Translations under genes and position numbers: made by a program | NCBI GenBank assembly: GCA_002327985.1 | Contig: DCVM01000098.1 | Location: 1 to 44,570, forward strand | Length of the DNA stretch: 44,570 bases | DNA from: Syntrophaceae bacterium UBA2188 | GTDB taxonomy: Bacteria; Desulfobacterota; BSN033; UBA1163 | Reading direction: 5' to 3' | Notes under the pieces: generated by a model | What the model was told of the DNA's origin: nothing | The model's input: only the letters and a program-made list of their open reading frames with translations | The model's database searches: none | Shown here: in pieces, positions 1 through 6,931 of the stretch | Position numbering within the stretch: the first letter of the stretch is position 1 | Layout: the number at the start of each line of letters is the position of its first letter

Positions 1-27
1 CCCCCCATTTCACGGAACCGCTGCCGG

Positions 28-396
28 GTGGTCAATTCTCTTGACGTATTCAAAAAATTACGTTATTTTGATAGGGTGATTAAGCCTAACTCCTTTCTTG
101 AACCCGATTGGGACGAAGACAATGTTAACCATATTGCCGAACATGGTCTTCGACCAGAACAGATTGAAGAAGTTTATTATAATGAAGGGCCATTTCCTAC
201 TTTCGCTCTTAAAACTAAAAAAAGAGGAGCTCGGGTTACTGAGTATCGTTATCGGTTATGGGGCACCGATGCATCGGGAATGCATATCGAAGCGATTATT
301 GCCCCATACCCTGAATACGGGCTTTGGAGGTGTGTTACAGCATTTCCCATGTCACCATCCACACAAAAAGCATATTTAAGGAGAATCAAAAAATGA
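28..396 (+). CDS. BrnT-like toxin of a type II toxin-antitoxin pair (possibly 5'-partial)
   Basis: A small basic protein of up to 122 aa. Its middle (from about residue 27) reads like BrnT ribonuclease toxins: a DWDEDN segment, then N-x2-HI-x2-HG-x4-QIEEV and a closing region ending in an AYLRRIKK tail. BrnT toxins are usually about 90 aa. The frame is open to the left edge of the window, so the gene may begin outside it. GTG at 28 has no ribosome site; GTG at 76 is an alternative and lies just after a good promoter (41-69). The stop overlaps the start of the next gene (ATGA), as in toxin-first BrnTA operons. The family call is from remembered sequence pattern only and is moderate. Confidence 0.5.
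   Translation: MVNSLDVFKKLRYFDRVIKPNSFLEPDWDEDNVNHIAEHGLRPEQIEEVYYNEGPFPTFALKTKKRGARVTEYRYRLWGTDASGMHIEAIIAPYPEYGLWRCVTAFPMSPSTQKAYLRRIKK
41..69 (+). promoter_or_regulatory. Sigma70-type promoter near the toxin gene
   Basis: TTGACG (41-46), 17-bp spacer, TATTTT (64-69). Transcription would start near 76, where an in-frame GTG lies. Use of this promoter would make the toxin message leaderless or favour a later start, so it conflicts with the GTG at 28. Confidence 0.4.
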
Positions 397-680
397 AGAA
401 AATTCCATCAAAAATCAAGAAGAAGCTCAAAAGCGAAGCCAAAACATGGGATTCTTCGATTTCGCAAGAGAAACCCAAAGAAGTGTCCAAGCTGATTGAA
501 AGGGCAGATTTATTTGTCGCCTACCGGCCTCCTCGGCAACCCGTTTCAGTGCGATTAGATCCTTTCGACCTTGCATTATTAAAGCGGATTGCGCGCAATA
601 AAGGGCTCCCTTTTACCCAGCTGATGTCCATGTGGTTGCACGAAAAAGTTGAACAGGAGAAAATCCGAGCTGGAGTTTAA
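393..680 (+). CDS. BrnA/CopG-like antitoxin
   Basis: A 95-aa, lysine-rich protein. The C-terminal 45 residues form a short beta strand and two helices (PVSVRLDPFDLALLKRIA, then LPFTQLMSMWLHEKV), the ribbon-helix-helix-like pattern of BrnA and CopG antitoxins. These bind DNA at their own promoter and neutralise the toxin. The start is the ATG at 393, with AAGGAG about nine bases upstream; it overlaps the TGA of the toxin gene, so the two are translationally coupled. Order (toxin first), size and overlap all fit a BrnTA module. What is seen is the gene pair; toxin activity is inferred. Confidence 0.55.
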   Translation: MKKIPSKIKKKLKSEAKTWDSSISQEKPKEVSKLIERADLFVAYRPPRQPVSVRLDPFDLALLKRIARNKGLPFTQLMSMWLHEKVEQEKIRAGV

Positions 681-714
681 GTCTATGCTCTTGAATTCTA
701 TTAATACTTTAATG

Positions 715-731
715 TGAACCCGTCCCCAATT
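715..731 (-). repeat. REP-like motif, copy 1
   Basis: A 17-bp motif, on the minus strand AATTGGGGACGGGTTCA. It matches the copy at 2189-2205 at 16 of 17 positions and in the same orientation. The two copies closely bracket the hydrolase-cyclase gene. Motifs containing GGGGACAGGTTC recur in many bacterial genomes near REP-associated Y1 transposases; that link is from memory and not shown here. Confidence 0.5.
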
Positions 732-739
732 TCACAAGT

Positions 740-2149
740 TCAAGGGGAAGGAGTGGGCTTCCAGACGACTTCATACAATTTTAAGATTTCGCCGATCCCT
801 TTCAGCTTAGCTCTCCCTCTTTCGACAAACTGAAAACCGCTTCCAGCCACCAGATGTCTGGTAACATCTGAAACTAAAATCTGTTCTGCTTTGGCCTTAT
901 TAGCAAGCCTTGAAGCAACAAACACTGCTTGCCCAAAAGGAATCTGGCCTTCCCGCCTCACCACTTCGCCGGTGTTGATGCCTATTCGGATTTTGATTGA
1001 AGGGATATTTTTGTAAAATTCTTTTTGCATATCACATGCACACTTGATGGCTGCCGAGGGTGACTCAAAAGAAAGCATGAAACCATCCCCCAGGTTTTGA
1101 AGTTCTCTTCCTTTATATCTCTTTATTTGATCACGAACGACCTGATCGTGTTGGAGAAAAATATCACGTGCAGCAGCATCGCCAAGTCGAGTAACCATCT
1201 CTGTGGATGAAACCATATCGGAGAATACAATCGTAGCCTGCTCAACAATCTCACCACCTTCTGCTGAGAAATCTATCCTTCCTCCTACTGGGCTTGGTTG
1301 TGTTGAGGCTTCAGAGAGAAGAGTTTCAGGGGTCTTTGATTCTTTCACACCAACGAAATCACAAATTTCTTCAATGACCCTTTCCGATTCACCAAGCCAA
1401 GGGAAATGAATGCTTCCCTTCAAGACTTTAAAAACCACATTGGGTATCCCAATAGCCAGCTCTCTCCCATGTCGAATCTGAATCGCCTTATCCCCTTCCC
1501 GATGCATCACCAGGGTCGGGGTCTGGATGCTGTGAAGAAGTCCAGTCACGTCCAAGTTATACGCTAACTCTATCAACCTGGTTGCCATTTCAGAGTTACA
1601 CGACCCTCGCTGAAAAGCCACATAGCGTTGAACCATATCCTGGCTCGCTCCTGGAATGAATATATCTACTAACGCCTTTGAGCCAAGGCCCCATGCTCCT
1701 TTAATAAGCGAAATTAAGCCAAGTTTAACTTCATCCTTGGCAAGAATTTTACCGTTGGCATAGGTTCCATATAAAACCAAATATTTCACTTTTTCTTGAT
1801 GATGGACCGTATACGCTATGGCCAGAGGGCCAGCCATTGATATCCCCAAGAGAATGAACTCTTGAAGGCCAATGTGGTCAATGACCGTCTCCAAGTCAAA
1901 GAGTTCGGATTCAAGTGTAAATTCAGTCCGATTTCTGTCCGATTGCCCACAACCCTGTTTATCATAAAAGATGACCGTAAAGTATTGTGCAATTTGTTCC
2001 CAAAAAGATTTGAAAGTTTGATCTTCAAGAAAAAAAGCAATATTGCTCACCCAAGGAGCAGGATAGACAATAGGCAGTCCTTCTCCAAATATTGAATACG
2101 CTAAACTCACACCATCTTTTCTTTTGGTGAAGTGAATTTTGGGTTCCAT
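740..2149 (-). CDS. Alpha/beta-hydrolase fused to a class III adenylate/guanylate cyclase domain
   Basis: A 469-aa fusion. Residues ~1-265 are an alpha/beta hydrolase with nucleophile elbow GISMAG, an acidic residue in HREGD and a histidine in GSIHFPW. After a linker, residues ~295-465 are a class III cyclase domain: VFSDMVSSTEM (first metal Asp), LGDGFMLSF (second metal Asp), IRIGINTGEVV, and VASRL with the transition-state Arg. The usual catalytic Asn of the V-N-x-A-x-R motif is Phe here (VFVASR), so activity or nucleotide preference may be altered. The start is ATG 2149, with GGAG ten bases upstream; an in-frame GTG at 2167 lacks a ribosome site. The next gene upstream on the same strand is a cyclic-nucleotide-binding protein, suggesting a signal-receptor pair. 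The hydrolase substrate is unknown. Confidence 0.88.
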   Translation of the reverse strand: MEPKIHFTKRKDGVSLAYSIFGEGLPIVYPAPWVSNIAFFLEDQTFKSFWEQIAQYFTVIFYDKQGCGQSDRNRTEFTLESELFDLETVIDHIGLQEFILLGISMAGPLAIAYTVHHQEKVKYLVLYGTYANGKILAKDEVKLGLISLIKGAWGLGSKALVDIFIPGASQDMVQRYVAFQRGSCNSEMATRLIELAYNLDVTGLLHSIQTPTLVMHREGDKAIQIRHGRELAIGIPNVVFKVLKGSIHFPWLGESERVIEEICDFVGVKESKTPETLLSEASTQPSPVGGRIDFSAEGGEIVEQATIVFSDMVSSTEMVTRLGDAAARDIFLQHDQVVRDQIKRYKGRELQNLGDGFMLSFESPSAAIKCACDMQKEFYKNIPSIKIRIGINTGEVVRREGQIPFGQAVFVASRLANKAKAEQILVSDVTRHLVAGSGFQFVERGRAKLKGIGEILKLYEVVWKPTPSP

Positions 2150-2188
2150 TCTTATTCGCTCCAACACTCTTCAACACTTAAGAAAATA

Positions 2189-2205
2189 TGAACCTGTCCC
2201 CAATT
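2189..2205 (-). repeat. REP-like motif, copy 2
   Basis: On the minus strand AATTGGGGACAGGTTCA, one base different from the copy at 715-731 and in the same orientation. It lies in the 90-bp gap between the cyclic-nucleotide-binding gene and the cyclase gene. Confidence 0.5.
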
Positions 2206-2239
2206 GTAAGCGAAGGAAATAGATGTCTGATGTACTGAA

Positions 2240-2671
2240 CTACCAATTCATGGCCTTCTCTGCTCTTCGAAGGTACTGACAGAGCGAGACCAGAATTTTT
2301 CTCTGAAGGGCTGGAATTGAATCCAGTAAATGGTCAAAGGACGGTTTGTGAACGATCAATATGGTCATATCGGTCTCAGCAATAACCGTGGCTGTACGAG
2401 GTTCTCCATCGATGAGGGAGATCTCCCCGAAAAAATCGCCTCCGGACAGTTGTCTGACGAATTTTCCGTTTTTCTCGACCCTGGCCTTCCCCTCCACGAT
2501 AAAAATGAATTCCCACCCTGTTTTTCCTTGCTGGACTAAAACCCTTCCTTTCTCCACCTGCACCTGGTCTGCATGTTTAGCGATTTCTTTTAGATGTTTT
2601 TGACTAAGGCTGCTGAATAAAGGCACTTTCTTAAGAAAATCGATCTTCTGCGAATTGCGGCGAAGTAACAT
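2240..2671 (-). CDS. Stand-alone cyclic-nucleotide-binding domain protein
   Basis: A 143-aa protein that is one CRP-type cNMP-binding domain. It begins FLKKVPLFSSLSQKHLKEIA, continues with GKTGWEFIFIVEGKARV, and carries the phosphate-binding cassette GGDFFGEISLIDGEPRTATV. This cassette holds the Gly-Glu and Arg-Thr residues that contact the cyclic phosphate and ribose. There is no helix-turn-helix after it, so it is not a CRP-like DNA-binding regulator; it probably acts by protein contact. It is encoded just upstream of the cyclase fusion on the same strand. AAAAGGAG precedes the ATG. A promoter and palindrome are listed at 2742-2771. Confidence 0.88.
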   Translation of the reverse strand: MLLRRNSQKIDFLKKVPLFSSLSQKHLKEIAKHADQVQVEKGRVLVQQGKTGWEFIFIVEGKARVEKNGKFVRQLSGGDFFGEISLIDGEPRTATVIAETDMTILIVHKPSFDHLLDSIPALQRKILVSLCQYLRRAEKAMNW

Positions 2672-2741
2672 ATTCTTTTCTCCTTTTCGATAAGAATTCT
2701 ATTTTGGGTTAAAGGTTTTTGGGGGACGAAAATTCAATTAG

Positions 2742-2771
2742 AGTGTATTAAATTTCGTGTACGAAAGTCAA
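2742..2771 (-). promoter_or_regulatory. Promoter with embedded palindrome upstream of the cNMP-binding gene
   Basis: Read on the minus strand: TTGACT (2771-2766), 18-bp spacer, TACACT (2747-2742). The spacer holds a perfect 6+6 palindrome, TTTCGT-GT-ACGAAA on the plus strand (2753-2766). A repressor bound there would block polymerase. The protein that binds it is unknown. Confidence 0.45.
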
Positions 2772-2832
2772 TAAGAATTTGAGGAAAAAATTTGACGCGG
2801 AGAGAAAGGTTTCCCCTTGCATTTTCTTAAGG

Positions 2833-3234
2833 TTAGAGAAAGCGGACTTTTTTGACAGCAGGGGTCACGGCAAATACTCTGATGTTATTGCACTTGGGGT
2901 CTGCGGGAAAGAGAAAAAAGCCTGGTCGGTTTGGATCATACCCCAGAGTTGTTCCGACCAGGACTTCCCCATCCATAAACGTCACTTCTACCTTGCGACC
3001 AGAAGGCTTTTCTCCTTGCATATATTCTTTCCGTTCATTGTACATGTAATTTCCAACAAAATCCTTTACAAAGAAAATAGCCTTTAATTCTTTCAACAAT
3101 ACTTCCACTGCCTCGCCCGAGGGTTTGGCAGCCGGATAAACATGGAACCGGTCCTTATTCGGAAAGAAATCCTGGCTGAACCCTTTTACTCTTCTGCCAT
3201 TGACATATCGTGCAACCACTTTTACAGGTTCCAT
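2833..3234 (-). CDS. Conserved hypothetical protein with two tandem related halves
   Basis: A 133-aa soluble protein of no family I can name with certainty (it recalls the DUF6982 group). Two segments resemble each other: residues ~5-34 (VVARYVNGRRVKGFSQDFFP...FHVYP) and ~81-111 (VEVTFMDGEVLVGTTLGYDP...FFLFP). Both run V-x-x-x-x-x-D/N-G, then G-x-T/S, F/Y-x-P-N, and an aromatic-P end, so the protein looks like an internal duplication of a small beta domain. The region between has a charged ERKEY segment. AGGGAG lies five bases before the ATG. No membrane segment or signal peptide is seen. Function unknown. Confidence 0.7.
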   Translation of the reverse strand: MEPVKVVARYVNGRRVKGFSQDFFPNKDRFHVYPAAKPSGEAVEVLLKELKAIFFVKDFVGNYMYNERKEYMQGEKPSGRKVEVTFMDGEVLVGTTLGYDPNRPGFFLFPADPKCNNIRVFAVTPAVKKVRFL

Positions 3235-3281
3235 ATGTTCTCCCTGATCTTTTCAGCTCTTTCACGGGATTCGTTTCCATC

Positions 3282-3429
3282 TTATTTGAGCGGCTCTTTC
3301 AACACTCGGATATCGTCGATCCAAGCTGTCCCCTTGTTATTGATCATCAGATTCAGTTTCACATTGTCAGGGTCTTCTCCTTTTTAAAAAAATCGCACAC
3401 AAACCCAATACAAAGTTTTTCGTCTCCAT
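3282..3429 (-). pseudogene. Frameshifted remnant of a small or truncated gene
   Basis: On the minus strand a strong GGGGGGAG ribosome site precedes ATG 3429. The frame begins METKNFVLGLCAIFLK, signal-peptide-like, and soon hits a stop. One base shift at the run of T and A residues (about 3382-3395) restores a second frame that runs to TAA 3282-3284 and encodes VKLNLMINNKGTAWIDDIRV. This resembles the end of carbohydrate-binding or beta-sandwich modules (G-T-x-W-x-D-D-I/V). It is read as a decayed, internally deleted gene. The evidence is short, so confidence is limited. Confidence 0.35.
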
Positions 3430-3497
3430 GATCCTCTCCCCCCTTACCCTTTAATTTAAGCATATTAATGCTGAATGGATTGGGGGTCAAGGATATT

Positions 3498-3542
3498 TAA
3501 AAAAGATAATAAAAAGCCCAATCCTCTTGGAAGAATGGGCTT
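3498..3542 (-). terminator. Rho-independent terminator of the thioesterase gene
   Basis: On the minus strand AAGCCCA and TGGGCTT (3542-3536 and 3520-3514) close an imperfect hairpin. It is followed by a T-rich run TTTATTATCTTTTTT (3512-3498). It lies about 85 bp past the stop of the minus-strand thioesterase gene. Confidence 0.75.
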
Positions 3543-3625
3543 GAAAACGACCTCATGTTTCTGCAAATCACTTAAGAGTTGGAGAAAATTAAATTAACTT
3601 TTTACAATTCCTCTGCTTCTCTAAT

Positions 3626-4021
3626 CTACAATAACTTGGTAAACTCCTTTGGAATAGGAATACGTTTGCCACTTTTAGCATCATAAAAGAAAATGACCTG
3701 GTATCCCTGTGCCAACAATTGGCCGCTTCCTTTGTTGATAAAACGGTAATCAAATTTAGCGTAACCCTTTTCATCATGATGGTCGCCCACCGTCACACGA
3801 ATTTCGATCTTATCATTTAAATAGGCTGGGCTCATGTACCGTACATTGGTCTCCCCTACCAAAAACCAAGGAGAGGCCATTTCGCTCACATCCATGTGAT
3901 CGACAAACATCCGCTCTCTTGCCGTGCAGGCCCATTCAATATAGCTCCCGTCATAAGCAATTCCGGAGGTGGTAGCGTCCCTCGGGATCACAACATGTTC
4001 ATAAGCGTATTCTAAAGCCAT
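3626..4021 (-). CDS. Acyl-CoA thioesterase, 4HBT hotdog family
   Basis: A 131-aa protein with the single hotdog-fold pattern of YbgC/FadM-like thioesterases. An N-terminal catalytic segment reads GIAYDGSYIEWACTARERMF, where D24 sits at the position usually taken by the catalytic acidic residue. A central helix is followed by strands VRYMSPAYLNDKIEIRVTV and AKFDYRFINKG...LAQGYQVIFFYD. Such enzymes hydrolyse acyl-CoA to free acid and CoA in the cytoplasm; the chain length cannot be told. AGGAGG lies eight bases before the ATG. It is transcribed alone and ends at the terminator at 3498-3542. Confidence 0.85.
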   Translation of the reverse strand: MALEYAYEHVVIPRDATTSGIAYDGSYIEWACTARERMFVDHMDVSEMASPWFLVGETNVRYMSPAYLNDKIEIRVTVGDHHDEKGYAKFDYRFINKGSGQLLAQGYQVIFFYDAKSGKRIPIPKEFTKLL

Positions 4022-4182
4022 TTTGAATACCTCCTTTCTTATTTTTCTTTTTTGAGAATCCTCAAAGACCCTCCCCTTCTATTTTTTCATACACCGATAG
4101 GCATCCTACCCCTTAAGAAACCATGGGACAAGTTCTGAATTTGCCTCTTTAATTATTCTCCCACCTTGATAAGACAGATGAC

Positions 4183-4209
4183 CATTGAAATCAATGAATG
4201 ATTGAATCA
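4183..4209. promoter_or_regulatory. Paired palindromes in a divergent intergenic region
   Basis: The 311-bp gap between divergent genes (4022-4332) holds CATTGA-AA-TCAATG (4183-4196) and TGATT-G-AATCA (4199-4209), two perfect inverted repeats sharing the ATTGA half-site. They are 74-90 bp upstream of the plus-strand -35. They could be operators for either gene. Apart from these and the promoter at 4275-4304 nothing else stands out in the gap. Confidence 0.35.
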
Positions 4210-4274
4210 AATATTACAAAATTCTATACAAAAAAGTCAACAACAATTTCAGGACTCTCCCTAAATTTTCACCT

Positions 4275-4304
4275 CTGACAAATCCATGACTTCTGTGCTA
4301 AAAT
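4275..4304 (+). promoter_or_regulatory. Extended -10 promoter for the nucleoside salvage operon
   Basis: CTGACA (4275-4280), 18-bp spacer ending in TGC, then TAAAAT (4299-4304). The TG dinucleotide one base before the -10 makes it an extended -10 promoter. It lies 28 bp before the first gene of the operon. Confidence 0.55.
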
Positions 4305-4332
4305 AACCTCAAAAAACTGGAGTAATCAGAAG

Positions 4333-4917
4333 ATGCCTCTTGAATTTAAATCCCTTAGTCATGGGAAAATTGCCTTCGGTTTCTTTAATATTGAAACCGA
4401 TATGATCCTTCTGGAACATTACTTTTTCTTCGCCCGGGATTTCTGTGGACATATTTCCAAAATCGCAGAAGCCCCGTTAAAAGAAATCGATGACTCTTCA
4501 TGGGATATTTATCTGATCGAGAATAATCTTGATATGGGAAACCTGATGGGGGCGATTCACGGTATTGATCTGAGAGGTTTTATCGGCGAGGTTTATAAAC
4601 TCTTCCCTTTTCCTAAGGAAGGAGAAAAATTTAAACAGAACCCCGAGGGTTTCAAAACCCAGTCTCTCATCGAGAAATTGATCCAAACTTACGGAAAGAA
4701 GACAAACATCCAACCCTTGATCCATCCAGGGGATGATAAAATCGGTATTGGTGAATATCTTTTTAACAAGACTTCGTTCCAAGAGTTAATCAAATATGTC
4801 TGGTTGGGAGGCTTCCCTCGCTGGAAAGACGGGATTCGACCCGATTATGTTTTAAGGATGAAGCAAATGATCGAACAATCTAAAAGTCCTGTCTTCGATG
4901 GGCTGATGTTCTTATAA
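4333..4917 (+). CDS. Conserved hypothetical protein, first gene of the nucleoside salvage operon
   Basis: A 194-aa soluble protein I do not recognise. It starts at ATG 4333 behind GGAG. The N-terminus (GKIAFGFFNIETDMILLEHY) and a LIHPGDDKIGIGEYLFNKT segment look conserved in character. The C-terminus has WLGGFPRWKDGIRPDYVLRM. There are no membrane segments, cysteine clusters or nucleotide-binding loop. It lies 15 bp ahead of the nucleoside hydrolase and shares its promoter, so a role in nucleoside or ribose use is a guess from context only. Confidence 0.6.
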   Translation: MPLEFKSLSHGKIAFGFFNIETDMILLEHYFFFARDFCGHISKIAEAPLKEIDDSSWDIYLIENNLDMGNLMGAIHGIDLRGFIGEVYKLFPFPKEGEKFKQNPEGFKTQSLIEKLIQTYGKKTNIQPLIHPGDDKIGIGEYLFNKTSFQELIKYVWLGGFPRWKDGIRPDYVLRMKQMIEQSKSPVFDGLMFL

Positions 4918-4932
4918 GGAGTTGGAGCCAGA

Positions 4933-5856
4933 GTGAAAAAGGTGATGATAGACTGTGATGTGGGTGTGGATGATGCCCTGGCGTTAATCCTTGCCTTCCA
5001 TTCCCCTGAATTGAAAGTGGAGGCAGTGACCGGAGTCAATGGAAATGTCCCATTGGAACAGGTTTTTGGAAATATTCAAAAAGTCCTTTCTCTGATCCAA
5101 CCCAAAAACAGACCGATTATTGCTAAAGGAGCGGATAAGCCCTTAAAGGGAAATTCGGTTTATGCCCATTCTGTCCATGGAAAAGATGGATTGGGAGGGA
5201 CTCAAATAGATCTTAGAGAAGGAGAGCCCTGGTGGCAACTTTTCACCGGCCGCGCAGATGAACTCATTACAAAGATGGCTCGCCAGTATCCTGATGAAAT
5301 GACTTTGATTGCAATAGGCCCTTTGACCAATTTGGCTTTAGCGCTTCAAAGAGACAGAGAAGGAATGGAAAAGTTAAAAGCCGTGGTCATCATGGGAGGA
5401 GCGGTTCGGGTAAAAGGAAATGTAACTCCTCATGCTGAATTTAATATCTATTCTGATCCCCTGGCTGCCAAAATAGTTTTGGGATCAGAATTGCCAATCA
5501 CACTGGTCCCCCTCGATGTAACCCAACAGATCGCTCTGACCCCTCAATGGATGGAAAAGAGGGTGAAACCTATCCATAATTCGTTTTCCAGATTCATCAT
5601 CGAGGTGACTGGATATCACTCACCTACCTGTCAGTTTAGAAATAAGGAATTAATCCATCTTCACGACCCTTTAGCCGTGGGGGTGGTCATTGATCCCTCT
5701 TTGTTGAGTACGGAGAAGCTTTCGATTGATGTAGAGACTCAAGAAGGGGAGCATTACGGTAAGATCTCAGAAACGGAAGAGGGTCCAAAGATAGACGTGT
5801 GTTTGGGGGTCAATACAAAAGGATTCTTAGAACTCTTCGTATCCAGATTGGGGTGA
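4933..5856 (+). CDS. Inosine-uridine preferring nucleoside hydrolase
   Basis: A 307-aa cytoplasmic enzyme that splits ribonucleosides into base and ribose. The calcium-binding N-terminal motif is MIDCDVGVDDALAL, the family DxDxGxDDA pattern with Val in place of the usual Pro. AIGPLTNLALAL, VIMGGAVRVKGNVTPHAEFNIYSDP and the late HLHDPLAVG segment, with the calcium-binding Asp, are all present. Length is normal for the family. The start is GTG 4933 with GGAG upstream. The next gene, four bases on, is a ribokinase, which would phosphorylate the ribose released. Base preference cannot be read from the sequence. Confidence 0.93.
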   Translation: MKKVMIDCDVGVDDALALILAFHSPELKVEAVTGVNGNVPLEQVFGNIQKVLSLIQPKNRPIIAKGADKPLKGNSVYAHSVHGKDGLGGTQIDLREGEPWWQLFTGRADELITKMARQYPDEMTLIAIGPLTNLALALQRDREGMEKLKAVVIMGGAVRVKGNVTPHAEFNIYSDPLAAKIVLGSELPITLVPLDVTQQIALTPQWMEKRVKPIHNSFSRFIIEVTGYHSPTCQFRNKELIHLHDPLAVGVVIDPSLLSTEKLSIDVETQEGEHYGKISETEEGPKIDVCLGVNTKGFLELFVSRLG

Positions 5857-5860
5857 ATCC

Positions 5861-6805
5861 ATGCAAAAGAAAATTCTGGTCCTCGGTAATTCTAACGTGG
5901 ATCTCGTCTTCAAAATTCCAAGATTCCATGACCCCGGGGAGACGATATTGGCAGAAAGTCTGGCGACGGTCTTCGGGGGAAAGGGGGCCAATCAGGCCAT
6001 TACGGTAAAACGTTTGGGAGGCGATGTCCTCTTTATGACCAAAGTGGGTAACGACCACTATGGAACAACTTATCACCAAAACCTTATAAAAAATGGTTTT
6101 GATCAAAAACTGATCATTCAGGATAAAAAACTTCCAACAGGGACGGCGGTGATTGAGTTGACTCCAAAAGGAGAAAATAGAATCATCGCCTTTCTTGGGG
6201 CAAATGGGGCTCTCTCTGATAAAGACTTAAAAAGACGAAAACGATATTGGAGAGGAATAGGAATCTTTGTCACTCAACTGGAGATTCCCTTTCCAACTGT
6301 TGAGAGCGGTTTAAAAATGGCAAAAGATCAAGGGGCCCTGACTCTCCTCAATCCATCGCCTCCGATTCCCCTTGCCCCTCATCTTCTCTCTTTGGTCGAT
6401 TTCATTGTGCCCAACGAGGTGGAGGCTCAGTTATTGACAGGAATAAAATGGAAGGGAGATCAGGACATTCGAAAAATGGCTGAAATATTTTTGAATCTGG
6501 GGGTAAAAAATGTAGTGATCACCTTAGGATCAAAGGGCCTCTTTTTCAAAAACAGAAGCGAGGAAATTAGGATGAATGCCTTCAAGGTGAAGGTAATCGA
6601 TACCACGGCAGCAGGGGATGCCTTTCTGGGAGGTCTTGCCTACGGCCTCTCTGAGAACAAACCGATCCGGGAAGTTCTAAAATTTGCGAATGGCGCCGGA
6701 GCCCTTGCAACGACGAAATTGGGCGCTCAGCCTTCCCTTCCACAAAGAGAGGAACTGGATATATTTCTTAGGGGCGTCAAAAGAGTCAAAAAGAAAATCT
6801 CGTAA
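5861..6805 (+). CDS. rbsK: Ribokinase, PfkB family
   Basis: A 314-aa PfkB-family sugar kinase. It shows the ribokinase N-terminal signature FGGKGANQA at about residue 40, the substrate segment near GNSNVDLVF, VPNEVEAQLLTG in the middle, and the C-terminal ATP and catalytic motif DTTAAGDAFLGGLAYGL with the catalytic Asp. It phosphorylates ribose to ribose-5-phosphate. The gene follows the nucleoside hydrolase by four bases, so the pair converts ribonucleosides to ribose-5-phosphate plus free base. A related sugar such as deoxyribose is not excluded. Confidence 0.9.
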   Translation: MQKKILVLGNSNVDLVFKIPRFHDPGETILAESLATVFGGKGANQAITVKRLGGDVLFMTKVGNDHYGTTYHQNLIKNGFDQKLIIQDKKLPTGTAVIELTPKGENRIIAFLGANGALSDKDLKRRKRYWRGIGIFVTQLEIPFPTVESGLKMAKDQGALTLLNPSPPIPLAPHLLSLVDFIVPNEVEAQLLTGIKWKGDQDIRKMAEIFLNLGVKNVVITLGSKGLFFKNRSEEIRMNAFKVKVIDTTAAGDAFLGGLAYGLSENKPIREVLKFANGAGALATTKLGAQPSLPQREELDIFLRGVKRVKKKIS

Positions 6806-6825
6806 CGAGAGTTTATCAAGCTTTT

Positions 6826-6853
6826 CGCTATGCCCTATGCGCCATGCGCTTTG
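6826..6853. repeat. Degenerate heptad array
   Basis: Four exact 7-bp steps after the ribokinase stop, all ending in TG (CGCTATG, CCCTATG and two variants). One of a set of 7- or 8-bp arrays in this window. Confidence 0.6.
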
Positions 6854-6869
6854 CAATTTTTTGTAAGAG

Positions 6870-6898
6870 TTGACTTCTCCTGATGACTTCTCTATGCT
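6870..6898 (+). promoter_or_regulatory. Promoter for the nitroreductase gene
   Basis: TTGACT (6870-6875), 17-bp spacer, TATGCT (6893-6898), 34 bp before the nitroreductase ATG. Confidence 0.5.
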
Positions 6899-6931
6899 AC
6901 TTATTAATCTCTCCACAGAAAGGAATGAGCA

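Noticed and set aside
4021..4140. Minus-strand promoter TTGTCC-17-TAGGAT for the thioesterase gene
   Set aside because: Each hexamer matches only four of six bases and nothing else supports it.
4498..5039. Long minus-strand open frames within the nucleoside operon
   Set aside because: They lie opposite strongly supported genes, lack ribosome sites and show no family pattern.
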